From: an uncultured Bacilli bacterium
GTDB lineage: Bacteria > Bacillota_I > Bacilli_A > RFN20 > CAG-826
Assembly: GCA_934140155.1 (NCBI GenBank)
Contig: CAKPBC010000003.1
Coordinates: 1-64,000, forward strand
Direction of reading: 5' to 3'
DNA: 64,000 nucleotides
This document shows, one piece after another, positions 43,573 to 52,473 of the stretch. Made by a program: the position numbers and the translations under genes. The notes beneath the pieces are model-generated. The model was not told the DNA's origin. It ran no database searches and was given only the letters and a program-made list of their open reading frames with translations. Within the stretch, counting starts at the first letter, position 1, and each line of letters opens with the position of its first letter.

Positions 43573-44337
43573 GTGATTTTAACATTAGATTTAGGAAACA
43601 CCGATTTATTTATTGGGGTTATCGATGACGATAAAGTTATTGAAACTTATCGTACATCAACTGATATCCATAAAAGCGGTGACGAGTATGCTTTTATTCT
43701 TAAAACATTTCTTAAAAAGCATATCGAAAATGATGACATTGAAGGAATTATATGTTCATCAGTTGTTCCACCTTTAAATTTAAACTTAAAGATGGCTATT
43801 AAACGTTTGTTTAATAAAGAATTGTTATTTGTGCAATCAGGATTAAAGACTGGCTTACCAATTCGTATTGATAATCCAAGCGAATTAGGTGCTGATTTGG
43901 TTTGTGATTGTGTAGGGGCTATTGCTAAATATGGTTACCCAATTGTTATTGTGGATTTAGGAACAGCTTCAAAAATACTTGTCGTTGATAAAAATGGTGC
44001 CTATATTGGCGGAACTATTTCAGCAGGTATTAAAATTTCCATTGAGGCGCTTGCGCGTAAAACCGCTAATTTAAGCGAAACTTCTCTAGATGTACCAACC
44101 AAAATAATTAATAAAAACACAATTGATTGCATTAATGCTGGTACAATACTAGGAGAAAAAATTATGATTGAAGGCATAGTTAATAAAATGGAAGAAGAAT
44201 TAGGTTATAAAGTAAAAAAAGTTGTTACTGGCGGATATTCTCATATTATGCCAAAACTAGATGGCTTTATTTATGACTATGATTTAGTACATTTTGGTTT
44301 AGCTATTATTTATAGGAAGAACGTTTATGAGAAATAA
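43573..44337 (+). CDS. coaX: Type III pantothenate kinase
   Basis: CoaX phosphorylates pantothenate, the first step of coenzyme A synthesis. The 254-residue product begins with a GTG codon placed after AGGAGAG. It has the P-loop-like TLDLGNTDLFIG, SSVVPPLN, the GADLVCD segment (GADR in most) and VDLGTASK, all from the ASKHA-fold type III family. It overlaps the ECF transporter gene by 11 nt, suggesting linked pantothenate uptake and phosphorylation. Confidence 0.93.
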   Translation: MILTLDLGNTDLFIGVIDDDKVIETYRTSTDIHKSGDEYAFILKTFLKKHIENDDIEGIICSSVVPPLNLNLKMAIKRLFNKELLFVQSGLKTGLPIRIDNPSELGADLVCDCVGAIAKYGYPIVIVDLGTASKILVVDKNGAYIGGTISAGIKISIEALARKTANLSETSLDVPTKIINKNTIDCINAGTILGEKIMIEGIVNKMEEELGYKVKKVVTGGYSHIMPKLDGFIYDYDLVHFGLAIIYRKNVYEK

Positions 44338-44923
44338 AAAAGTTCAAACTATGGCATTTATTGCCTTATTCATTGCCCTTATTGCGATTATGTCATTTAC
44401 ACCTTTAGGTTATTTAAAAATTGGTACAGTAGAAATGACACTTATTGGAATACCAGTTATTGTTGGAGGTATAATATTTGGACCAAAAGTTGGAGCAATA
44501 TTAGGATTTACCTTTGGTATTTCTTCATTTATCCAATGTTTTACTGGCTCAGTTTTAGGAGAGATATTATTAGGAATTAATCCAATATTAACATTTGTAA
44601 CTTGTGTTGTTCCACGTACTTTAATGGGATTATTTGTTCCTTTAATTTATAATCAACTTAATAAAACAAAAATGAAACCAATATTTAAGCATGTTATTGC
44701 TAATATGTGTGGTTCTTTACTTAACACTATTTTATTTGTTGGTACTTTATATTTTTCATTCTATGGATGGGTAACAACAAATTATGGTAATATTGATTTA
44801 TTTTTATTTATTATAACTTTTGTAGGTATTAATGCTCTTATTGAAGTTATAGTATGTTCAACTTTAGGAAGCACAATTTCACTTGCTTTAGAAAAATATA
44901 GTAATCATAGTATTAGGAGGTAA
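44327..44923 (+). CDS. ECF transporter S component, probably for pantothenate
   Basis: A 198-residue membrane protein with six hydrophobic segments, starting with a cytosolic MRNKKVQTMAFIALFIAL helix typical of ECF-type substrate-binding subunits. The small-residue pattern in helix 1 suits contact with the shared EcfT subunit. Energy-coupling genes (ecfA, ecfT) are not in this window. Its 11-nt overlap with coaX suggests pantothenate as substrate (a PanT-type role). This is context inference and no substrate residues are diagnostic. Confidence 0.8.
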   Translation: MRNKKVQTMAFIALFIALIAIMSFTPLGYLKIGTVEMTLIGIPVIVGGIIFGPKVGAILGFTFGISSFIQCFTGSVLGEILLGINPILTFVTCVVPRTLMGLFVPLIYNQLNKTKMKPIFKHVIANMCGSLLNTILFVGTLYFSFYGWVTTNYGNIDLFLFIITFVGINALIEVIVCSTLGSTISLALEKYSNHSIRR

Positions 44924-44928
44924 GACTT

Positions 44929-46278
44929 ATGGAACTAGAAGAATTTGTTAAGAATAATTTATCTGAGGCGATTAATAACTTAGCTAAATGGATTCAAATA
45001 AATTCCATTGATGATTCAATGCATAGTAAAGAAAATAAACCTTTTGGTGAAGGAGTTTATCAAGCATTGACTTTTATCGCTGAATTAGCTAAAAAAGAAG
45101 GATTTGAAGTTGATAGATGCGATGGATATTGCACCGAAATCAAGTTAGGAAATGGTCCAAAAATAATTTCCCTTTATGCTCATAGTGATGTAGTACCAGT
45201 TTCGGGCGATTGGAAATACCCACCATTTAGCGCCACGATTGAAGATGGCGTTATGTATGGACGTGGTACTAGTGATGATAAAGGACCTGCGATGGCGGCT
45301 TTTTATGCTTTAAAATATTTAAAAGAAAATTATGATTTAGGAGAATACCAAGTTCGTCTTGTTATTGGTGGAAACGAAGAAAAAGGTAGCAGATGCTTAG
45401 AATATTACTTCCATCATTTACATAAACCAAATCCAAATTATGGATTCACACCAGATGGTGATTTCCCACTTATTTATGGTGAAAAGGGTATTTCAAATTA
45501 TGAATCAGTCGTTAATGTTAATTTAAAACCTTTACTTGAGTTTAATGCAGGAGTAGTCATCAATTCTGTTCCAGATGTAGCTTCCGCTCGTTTAATTAAA
45601 GATGAAACTTTTGAAAATACTTTAAAAGAATTAAAAGTAAATTACGAAATTAAATATTTTGATAATGAAATGGAAGTAGTGGCAAAAGGTAAAGCTTCAC
45701 ACGGCTCTCTTCCACAAAATGGTGTTAATGCTGGATTAGTATTATTAACCGCTATTTCTAAACACTATAATAACGAATTCTTAAAGTTAATTACTAAAGT
45801 TTATCAAGATCCATTTGGTAAGAATTTAGATTTATATTTCGAAAGTGAATTACTACATTATTCAACATACAATGTCGGATTAATTAGTTATAAAGACCAT
45901 GTATTTAAGATGTCTGTGAACTTTAGATATCCAGAAAATGTTGATATCAAAAAAGTAATTATTTCTTTAAACAAGAAATTGCCAATGAAAACGACATTGC
46001 TTAGTGAATCAAAATGTCTATTATTTGATCCTAAGTCTCCAATGATTACAACTTTATTAAAAGCTTATCAAGATGTAACTCATGATTATATTACCCCAAT
46101 TAAAACTATTGGAGGAGGAACATACGCAAAAGAATGCCAAAACACCATCGCTTTTGGTTCGGCATTCCCTGGGCGTAATGATAAGATTCATGACGCTAAT
46201 GAAAGCATTCATTTAAGCGATTTTGAAAAATCTATATCAATTTACGCGACAGCAATAATGTATTTATCAAAATTATGA
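44929..46278 (+). CDS. pepV: Dipeptidase PepV, M20 family
   Basis: PepV is a zinc dipeptidase that degrades short peptides in the cytosol. The 449-residue product has family length and metal-site motifs: YAHSDVVPV, GRGTSDDKGP, GGNEEKGSRC and GGGTYAKE near the C-terminus. An AGGAGG site precedes the ATG, 5 nt after the ECF gene. The stop overlaps the trmB start by 4 nt. Confidence 0.94.
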   Translation: MELEEFVKNNLSEAINNLAKWIQINSIDDSMHSKENKPFGEGVYQALTFIAELAKKEGFEVDRCDGYCTEIKLGNGPKIISLYAHSDVVPVSGDWKYPPFSATIEDGVMYGRGTSDDKGPAMAAFYALKYLKENYDLGEYQVRLVIGGNEEKGSRCLEYYFHHLHKPNPNYGFTPDGDFPLIYGEKGISNYESVVNVNLKPLLEFNAGVVINSVPDVASARLIKDETFENTLKELKVNYEIKYFDNEMEVVAKGKASHGSLPQNGVNAGLVLLTAISKHYNNEFLKLITKVYQDPFGKNLDLYFESELLHYSTYNVGLISYKDHVFKMSVNFRYPENVDIKKVIISLNKKLPMKTTLLSESKCLLFDPKSPMITTLLKAYQDVTHDYITPIKTIGGGTYAKECQNTIAFGSAFPGRNDKIHDANESIHLSDFEKSISIYATAIMYLSKL

Positions 46279-46925
46279 GAATGAAGAATAAAAAATGGTC
46301 AAAACCATTTATCGATGAACACCAAGAATGTGTCATGAGCGCTGATAACTATGATTTAGATTTATTAAATGCGTTTATCAACACTAACAAATTAAATTTA
46401 GAAATCGGAACTGGTAAAGGTGACTTTATCTTAAATATGGCTAAAATGTATCCCGATGCCCATTTTATTGGTATTGAAAAGTCCGTTACTTGTTTAGCAA
46501 TAACTGCTAAAAAAATAGTCAATGATCAATTAAATAATGTTCTTTTAATCGCTGATGATGTGAGTAAAGTATTTGAACATTTACCTGATCATTCTATTGA
46601 TACCATATATTTAAATTTTTCTGATCCATGGCCAAAGAAAAGACACGCGAAACGTCGTTTAACTTTTAAAACTTTCTTAGATAGTTATCGCCGTATCTTA
46701 AAAAATAATGGACAAATTATTATGAAAACAGATAACCTTGATTTATTTGATTTTTCTATAGAAAGTTTTAAAGAAAATAATTATGATTTAGAAGTAATAG
46801 ATTATGATTATGCTTTTAATGATGAAGTCGATGTTATGACAGAATATGAAAGCTATTTCCGTAATCTACATACGCCAATAAAAAGATTAATTGCAAAGGT
46901 AGGTAAAAAAGATGAAATTAAATAA
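46275..46925 (+). CDS. trmB: tRNA (guanine-N7)-methyltransferase TrmB
   Basis: TrmB makes m7G46 in tRNA. The 216-residue product shows the SAM-binding LEIGTGKGDFI, the NFSDPWPKKRHAKRR catalytic motif and the C-terminal TEYESYF segment. The start overlaps the pepV stop (ATGA), and the last 14 nt overlap the M42 peptidase gene, so translation of the three is coupled. Confidence 0.95.
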   Translation: MRMKNKKWSKPFIDEHQECVMSADNYDLDLLNAFINTNKLNLEIGTGKGDFILNMAKMYPDAHFIGIEKSVTCLAITAKKIVNDQLNNVLLIADDVSKVFEHLPDHSIDTIYLNFSDPWPKKRHAKRRLTFKTFLDSYRRILKNNGQIIMKTDNLDLFDFSIESFKENNYDLEVIDYDYAFNDEVDVMTEYESYFRNLHTPIKRLIAKVGKKDEIK

Positions 46926-47997
46926 ACATCAATTACAATTATTTGAAGATTTGACGCAACTTAATGGTGTTGCGGGTCAAGAAAATGAAGTTGCTAAATA
47001 TTTAAAAACAGCATATCTTGATTTAGGATGCGAAATATTAACTGATAATCTTGGATCAGTTATAGCTTTAAAGAAATCTAAAAATCCTAATGCTAAACGT
47101 GTATTTGTAGTTGGACATATGGATGAAGTTGGATTTATGGTTTTACAAGTACTAAATAATGGTTTAATTAAAGCTAACCCAATTGGTGGACATAATTCGG
47201 AAACTTTACTTTCTTCTCGTGTCTTATTAAAAACTAAAAGAGGCGACTATTTAAAAGGCGCAATTGTTGCTTTACCACCACACTTAATGAAAAATGCTGG
47301 TAATGAAAAGACTAAGATTGCGGATATGCTATTTGATTTTGGTTTTACTAGCAAAGAAGAAGCATTTGCGGCTGGTGTATATATTGGCGCTATGATGGTT
47401 GTGGAAGGCAAAATGGAAGTCTTACATAACGAAGAAAGAATCTTAACTAAAGCGGTTGATGATCGTTATGGCTTAGTAATTGGCTTAGAAATGCTTGAAG
47501 CACTTAAAAATGTTGAATTAGATTATGACTTATATGTTGGTGGATCAGTGCAAGAAGAAGTTGGATGTCGTGGAGGACAAACTTCAGCTTATTTAGTTAA
47601 TCCAGATTTAGCAATCGTTGTGGATTGCTCACCAGCAAGAGATACAAGCGGCGATACATCAGCGCTTGGACAATTAGGAGAAGGTGTCTTAATTCGCTTT
47701 ATGGATGGTAATATGATTGCTTTCCCAGAATTACTTGATTTCCAAGTAGAATGCGCTAAAGAAGCTAATGTCAAATATCAATATTTTGATTCCCCAGGTG
47801 GCACAGACGCCGGAAATATTCATAAATTACGTGATGGTGTATTAACTTTAACACATTGTATATGCGCAAGAAGTATCCATACAAATTCTACGATTTTTGA
47901 CGCGAACGATTATTTATCTGCTCGTGATTCATTACTTGTGATATTAAAGAAATTAAATACAAAAGTAATTGATGATTTAAAAGGAGTACGCAAATAA
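46912..47997 (+). CDS. M42 family metallopeptidase (glutamyl aminopeptidase/endoglucanase type)
   Basis: A 361-residue zinc aminopeptidase of the M42 family, which forms large cytosolic tetrahedral particles. Motifs visible are VGHMDEVGFMV, AVDDRYG, VQEEVGCRGG and GGTDAGNIH. Homologues in Firmicutes are annotated PepA or YsdC/FrvX. It overlaps trmB by 14 nt and ytpR by 1 nt, so it is part of the pepV-trmB-M42-ytpR operon. Together with PepV it indicates peptide recycling. Confidence 0.92.
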   Translation: MKLNKHQLQLFEDLTQLNGVAGQENEVAKYLKTAYLDLGCEILTDNLGSVIALKKSKNPNAKRVFVVGHMDEVGFMVLQVLNNGLIKANPIGGHNSETLLSSRVLLKTKRGDYLKGAIVALPPHLMKNAGNEKTKIADMLFDFGFTSKEEAFAAGVYIGAMMVVEGKMEVLHNEERILTKAVDDRYGLVIGLEMLEALKNVELDYDLYVGGSVQEEVGCRGGQTSAYLVNPDLAIVVDCSPARDTSGDTSALGQLGEGVLIRFMDGNMIAFPELLDFQVECAKEANVKYQYFDSPGGTDAGNIHKLRDGVLTLTHCICARSIHTNSTIFDANDYLSARDSLLVILKKLNTKVIDDLKGVRK

Positions 47998-48608
47998 TGA
48001 AGGATTATGCAATATTTTATAATTACCATACTATTGGCGATGTTTTATTAATAGTTAGCGACTTAGAAACAAAGCCTAATCGTGTAGTTAAAAATGGTGA
48101 TGTGACTAGTTTATATTTAGATGATAAGTTAATTGGAATTAATATATTTAACATTTCTAATGTTTTAAAAATTAAAAGTAATGGCTTAATTGTTTTACCT
48201 TTAAAAGAAATGATAGATGTTATTAATAATATTTTAATTAACGCTAATGTGGAAACTTTAGAATATAAAAAAGAATCAGGATTTAAGGTTGGTAAAGTTT
48301 TAACTTGTGAAGAACACCCGGATTCTGACCATATGCATGTTTTAACAGTTGATATTGGTAGTGAAGTACTTGATATAGTATGTGGCGCTCCAAATGTTAA
48401 AGAAGGTCAAAAAGTAGTAGTGGCAACATTAGGTACTACTATGTTTGATGGAAAAAAGATTGTACCAAGTTCATTACGTGGTATCAAATCTAATGGCATG
48501 CTATGCTCACCACGTGAACTTCATTTAGAAGGAGCACCAAATGTTCGCGGCATATTAGTATTAGATGATGATGCTATTATTGGTGAAGATTTCTTTAAAA
48601 ATAATTAA
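47997..48608 (+). CDS. ytpR: YtpR-like tRNA-binding protein
   Basis: A 203-residue protein with an N-terminal DUF4479-like domain and a C-terminal tRNA-binding OB fold (Trbp111/EMAP type) like that at the N-terminus of PheRS beta. The OB-fold part shows VGKVLTCEEHPDSDHMHVL, CGAPNVKEGQ and SNGMLCSPRELHL. Function is unclear in the family. It starts with a TAATG overlap on the M42 gene and ends before a terminator. Confidence 0.9.
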   Translation: MKDYAIFYNYHTIGDVLLIVSDLETKPNRVVKNGDVTSLYLDDKLIGINIFNISNVLKIKSNGLIVLPLKEMIDVINNILINANVETLEYKKESGFKVGKVLTCEEHPDSDHMHVLTVDIGSEVLDIVCGAPNVKEGQKVVVATLGTTMFDGKKIVPSSLRGIKSNGMLCSPRELHLEGAPNVRGILVLDDDAIIGEDFFKNN

Positions 48609-48631
48609 TCTAAATAACAAATGTAATTAAA

Positions 48632-48658
48632 AACGTCCGAATTTATCGGGCGTTTTTT
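48632..48658 (+). terminator. Intrinsic terminator after ytpR
   Basis: A 9-bp stem with one G-T pair (48632-48640 with 48646-48654), a 5-base loop and a T-run. Confidence 0.85.
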
Positions 48659-48661
48659 CAA

Positions 48662-48698
48662 CAAAAAAAACTAACTATCATCTTAGCAATAGTTAGTT
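48662..48698 (-). terminator. Intrinsic terminator of the surface protein gene
   Basis: A perfect 10-bp stem (48669-48678 with 48689-48698) is followed on the minus strand by a long T-run (the A-run 48662-48670). Confidence 0.85.
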
Positions 48699-48711
48699 TT
48701 AATTTAATTAA

Positions 48712-50718
48712 TTAGTTATTTTCTTTTTTCTTTTTTTCAACAATATAGAAGTATCCAATTAATGAAGCACAAGCAATAGCAATAATTACGATTAATGTTT
48801 GACTATTTGTTTCATTATTAATAGTAGAGATTAAGTTATTAGCGGTATTAACATTAGTGTTAACTTTGTCATTAATCCAACTACGAATACTAGCTATATA
48901 TGTTAATGTTTGACCAATTGTTACATCGTCAATATCTACTTGAGCATCTACCCAAGTTCTTTGCTCATCAGTTAAATTGTTATATCTATCAAGAAGTTTT
49001 GATAATCTTCCATTGGCATCATTGATGAAAGCACAAATTCCATCATTACCGCCATCAGCACGTAATTTATGCCATTCAGTTAAGAATGAATTTCCATCAT
49101 AAATAATTGTAAATACTACCCAATGGCTATATGCATTATAAGTATCATTTTCAATTGTTGTGTAAACTAAAGCGTATGTGCCTGGTTCAATAGGAGCGCT
49201 AGATAAGCGTGTACCATTTTGTTCATAATGTGTTTCTGCAAATTCAACGCCATTAGGTGCTTTAAGTTTAGGGGTATGAGAATTTCCATCATAATAGAAT
49301 TCTGTTTCGTCTGGTGTAATAACAGGGTCGACTTTTTCGGCATTAGCAATGATAAACCAGAAGAAAGAAGAAGAACTATTATAAGTATCATTTTCATTAA
49401 CTACAATGTTATAAGCATATGTACCTGGTGTAGTAGGCATTTCAGTACCTAAGTTAGTTGCGCCATCATCTTTAGTGAAATAAGCAGATGCTTCAGCACC
49501 ATCACTTACATTATAAGTAAATGTAGGCAAGTTATTAGTGTAATATGTTTCTCCACCAGTAGATGTAGCTTTTACGCCGTTAATAAGAATTTCAATTGTT
49601 GGATCTTGTTTAGGAGCTTTAATAGTAAATACTTTCCAGTTAGGAATTGCAAAGTTAGCGTAAATGTTATTTTCTGTTACAGTAGCAACTGCAGCCCAAA
49701 TACCAGCTTCAACTGCTTCACTTGCGCCTTCAATTCCTTTATCTTCGCAATTGAATTTTACAGTATAATCAACACCATATGAAGCAGAAACGGTAGGTGC
49801 ATGAGGATTGCCATCAAAGTCAAATACGTCATCATTGCCAAATGTTAATGTTGGAACAAATTTATCTAAGTTTGCACCGAACTCTCTAACTGTTAATCCG
49901 CAATCGGATTTTCCTTCAAGAACAGGATTAAAGCGAATATAACGTGCTTCAATATTAGATGAAGATAAATCTACATAAATATTAATTCCATCATATGTTC
50001 CTTCGATATCAGTGAATTTTTCTCCATCAAGTGAATAAGAAAATTTAGCTGTTCCTAGTTTGTCAGTATCATGCTCGTAACATCCTGTTAATAACATGAT
50101 GTTATTCAAAGAAATATTTTCTCCATAATCTAATGTGATATTACAAGAGCTTGTATATTGCCAGTCAAGATAAGCGTATGTATCAATGTTATTATCAACT
50201 AAACCGCCAAGACTGTTTACAACAGTAAAACCATTATTAATAACTCTAGTAGCATAATAAGCATTAACTTCAAATACTTTTAACCAAACACCACGTCCAC
50301 CTGTACTTATCATTCTTAAAGAAGTAGTGGTCACATCACTTTTAAAACTAGCAATGCCAGAAGGACCATCGATTTCATCAGTGATATCTTCGTATCCAGA
50401 ACCATTAAAATATTGAACTTTAAATTTACAATAGTCACTATCACTTAATAAATAAGAAAAATAGTTGAATTTTGTGGCAGTGGAATAGTCAATTTGAATA
50501 TAATTATTTTCTTCAAATATACCATTAAACCAAGCAAATGTTGATTCATCACCATCCATAATGTTATAGATGTTACCTGCATACAATTCAGGACCTTTCC
50601 ATGTAATAGTTGCATTATTTTCGGCTTTCACATTTTTGCTGCCTTTATTAGATGTTGTGGCAGCGCCTATTGATGTGATTAAGGCTAGACTAAGCAATAG
50701 TAATTTATTAGTCTTCAT
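48712..50718 (-). CDS. Surface-anchored protein with discoidin-like (F5/8 type C) domains
   Basis: A 668-residue exported protein. A signal peptide (residues 1 to about 32) is followed by two beta-sandwich domains resembling F5/8 type C or CBM32 sugar-binding modules (about 35-155 and 160-290; RYIRFNPV is typical), then Ig/MBG-like repeats (about 295-555) with YDGNSHTP and DGNPHAP motifs and PGTYAxxxxxxENDTYN units. A helical region and a C-terminal membrane helix with a KKKKEN tail anchor it. No LPXTG motif is present, so anchoring is by the helix itself. It probably binds host or dietary glycans. The promoter carries a cre-like site. Confidence 0.8.
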   Translation of the reverse strand: MKTNKLLLLSLALITSIGAATTSNKGSKNVKAENNATITWKGPELYAGNIYNIMDGDESTFAWFNGIFEENNYIQIDYSTATKFNYFSYLLSDSDYCKFKVQYFNGSGYEDITDEIDGPSGIASFKSDVTTTSLRMISTGGRGVWLKVFEVNAYYATRVINNGFTVVNSLGGLVDNNIDTYAYLDWQYTSSCNITLDYGENISLNNIMLLTGCYEHDTDKLGTAKFSYSLDGEKFTDIEGTYDGINIYVDLSSSNIEARYIRFNPVLEGKSDCGLTVREFGANLDKFVPTLTFGNDDVFDFDGNPHAPTVSASYGVDYTVKFNCEDKGIEGASEAVEAGIWAAVATVTENNIYANFAIPNWKVFTIKAPKQDPTIEILINGVKATSTGGETYYTNNLPTFTYNVSDGAEASAYFTKDDGATNLGTEMPTTPGTYAYNIVVNENDTYNSSSSFFWFIIANAEKVDPVITPDETEFYYDGNSHTPKLKAPNGVEFAETHYEQNGTRLSSAPIEPGTYALVYTTIENDTYNAYSHWVVFTIIYDGNSFLTEWHKLRADGGNDGICAFINDANGRLSKLLDRYNNLTDEQRTWVDAQVDIDDVTIGQTLTYIASIRSWINDKVNTNVNTANNLISTINNETNSQTLIVIIAIACASLIGYFYIVEKKKKENN

Positions 50719-50764
50719 TTTTAATTTGTCTCCTTTTTTTAACAAAATAAATTAATTACACTTA

Positions 50765-50799
50765 ATTGTAAGCGTTTTACTTATTGGTTGTCAATAAGT
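50765..50799 (-). promoter_or_regulatory. Promoter with cre-like site and palindrome for the surface protein
   Basis: On the minus strand TTGACA (50789-50794), an 18-bp spacer and TACAAT (50765-50770). A cre-like TGTAAGCGTTTTAC (plus strand 50767-50780) matches 12 of 14 positions of TGWAARCGYTWNCW and covers the -10 region. A perfect 8-5-8 inverted repeat (50779-50786 and 50792-50799) covers the -35 box. Both suggest tight repression, one probably by CcpA. Confidence 0.6.
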
Positions 50800-50832
50800 G
50801 TTTATATTTTTTCGGCATTTTATATAATAAAA

Positions 50833-50860
50833 GGAGCCAAAAAGCAAAGTTCATGGCTCC
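50833..50860 (-). terminator. Hairpin terminator after the FakA-like gene
   Basis: A 7-bp stem (50833-50839 with 50854-50860) is followed on the minus strand by TTTTATT. Confidence 0.65.
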
Positions 50861-50899
50861 AAGTTTTAAAAATTAAGAAACTAAAATAATAAAAATTAG

Positions 50900-51151
50900 T
50901 TATCCTTTTAATCCACGAGATTGTCTATCCATATCTTCAACAACGATATCATAGATTTCTCCTAAACTAGCACAGTATTCTAATACTTTCCATGGTTCAT
51001 TAGTGTGATAGTGAATTTTAATAAGTTCATCATCACCAACGGCAAGTAAGCAATCTCCTTTAAAGTTGTTAGTAAAATAGTCATTTATAGCATCCTCATT
51101 TAAATTTTTACCCTCAATTAATAGTTGTGTGTCATAGCGATATTCAATCAT
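50900..51151 (-). CDS. Stand-alone FakA C-terminal-like domain protein
   Basis: An 83-residue protein resembling the last domain of FakA/YloV (DAK2-fusion fatty acid kinase subunit). Typical features are EYRYDTQLLIEG, GDCLLAVGDDELIKIHYHTNEPW and the final IYDIVVEDMDRQS; the HxHTxxPW-type motif is the hallmark. The kinase (DAK2) and middle domains are absent. It may regulate or bind a fatty acid kinase or DegV-type partner, but this is inference. The ATG at 51151 has AAAGAGG upstream. Confidence 0.75.
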   Translation of the reverse strand: MIEYRYDTQLLIEGKNLNEDAINDYFTNNFKGDCLLAVGDDELIKIHYHTNEPWKVLEYCASLGEIYDIVVEDMDRQSRGLKG

Positions 51152-51361
51152 TTTTAAACCTCTTTCTGTCATTAAATACTATTGACAAATCTATTGTAGC
51201 ATATTTTGTTAAGAAAGACGTAAAACATAATAAATTTTCCTAATTTGTCGAATAGGAACGAGTTTTAGCATAAATTTTGATTTTTTAATGAAAACTTATA
51301 AAAAAATAGGTGGAATTATTCTAATTATATTGATATAATTATTTGTGCTTGAGGTGATATT

Positions 51362-51844
51362 ATGGCATTAGAGAAAAAAATTACAATTACAAAACGTGGT
51401 CGTGAAGCCTTAGAAAGTGAATTAAGAAATTTAATCGATGTAGTTCGTCCAGAAGTTATCGAGCAATTAAAAGCCGCTCGTGCACAAGGTGACTTATCTG
51501 AAAACGCTGACTATGATGCAGCTAGAGATAAACAAGCTCAAGTCGAACATCGTATTAGTGAAATTGAAAACATTCTTTCTAATTGTGAAGTAGTTGATGA
51601 AAAACCTTTAGATTCTAAGGTAGTATCATTAGGTACTAAAGTTACTTTTAAAGATTTATCTGATAATACCGAACATACAGTGGAAATTGTTGGTTCAGTA
51701 GAAGCAGATCCACTTCATGATTTAATTTCTAACGAATGTCCAATTGGTTTAGCAATGATTGGTAAGCATGTTGGTGAACGCACTGTTGTAGAAACTAGCG
51801 AGCCATATGAAATTGAAATTCTAAATATTGCTTTAGATGACTAA
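51362..51844 (+). CDS. greA: Transcription elongation factor GreA
   Basis: GreA rescues backtracked RNA polymerase by stimulating transcript cleavage. The 160-residue product has the coiled-coil N-terminus with the acidic tip motif GDLSENADYDAA (residues about 43-54) and the C-terminal FKBP-like globular domain ending in YEIEILNI. A GAGGTGAT site precedes the ATG. A terminator follows at 51861. Confidence 0.97.
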   Translation: MALEKKITITKRGREALESELRNLIDVVRPEVIEQLKAARAQGDLSENADYDAARDKQAQVEHRISEIENILSNCEVVDEKPLDSKVVSLGTKVTFKDLSDNTEHTVEIVGSVEADPLHDLISNECPIGLAMIGKHVGERTVVETSEPYEIEILNIALDD

Positions 51845-51860
51845 TGTAATTTAAAGAATG

Positions 51861-51889
51861 ACACCTGAAAAAAATCAGGTGTTTTTTTT
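51861..51889 (+). terminator. Intrinsic terminator after greA
   Basis: A perfect 8-bp stem (51861-51868 with 51875-51882), a loop of six A residues and a run of eight T. Confidence 0.9.
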
Positions 51890-51935
51890 CGCTTTTTTGA
51901 AAATTCATCACTATATAATTAGTGAGGTGATATTT

Positions 51936-52472
51936 ATGGGAAAAATTGCAATTATCGGTGCAATCCTAACAGTAGTTTTGATGTTTGTCTTTACAAAGAT
52001 TGATCCAAACTTAAATGGAAATGGAGGGAATGATAGTAATATCGTTAGTGTAGTTAAAGAATATGTCACATGTACGATAAGTGGAGAAGTCAATCGACCG
52101 GGTAAGTATGTATTAAATAATAATTCTACATTATTAGATTTAATAACTAATGCTGGAGGAATTACCGCTAATGCGGATGACTTAGCTTATAATCCATCTT
52201 TGTTATTAGAAGATAATGGAGAATATTATATTGCTAAAAAGTCTGCTACTCCAGATACTTGTGTGATGGAAACAATAAAAAAAGTTAATATCAATTTAGC
52301 TAGTAAAGAAGAATTAATGACTGTTAATGGTATTGGTGCCACCATAGCGCAAGCAATTGTTAATTATCGTAACGAAAATGGTGATTTTACTTGTTTAGAA
52401 CAATTAAAAGAAGTTACTGGCATTGGCAATTCAACTTTTGAAAAAATCAAAGATTATTTAACTTTATATTAA
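51936..52472 (+). CDS. comEA: Competence protein ComEA, DNA receptor
   Basis: ComEA binds incoming double-stranded DNA at the cell surface. The 178-residue product has an N-terminal membrane helix (about residues 3-22), an SLBB domain (ISGEVNRPGKYVL) and a C-terminal helix-hairpin-helix pair (VNINLASKEELMTVNGIG, LEQLKEVTGIG) that binds DNA. The ATG at 51936 follows GAGGTGAT. comEC starts 1 nt after the stop, so the pair is one unit. Confidence 0.93.
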   Translation: MGKIAIIGAILTVVLMFVFTKIDPNLNGNGGNDSNIVSVVKEYVTCTISGEVNRPGKYVLNNNSTLLDLITNAGGITANADDLAYNPSLLLEDNGEYYIAKKSATPDTCVMETIKKVNINLASKEELMTVNGIGATIAQAIVNYRNENGDFTCLEQLKEVTGIGNSTFEKIKDYLTLY

Positions 52473-52473
52473 T

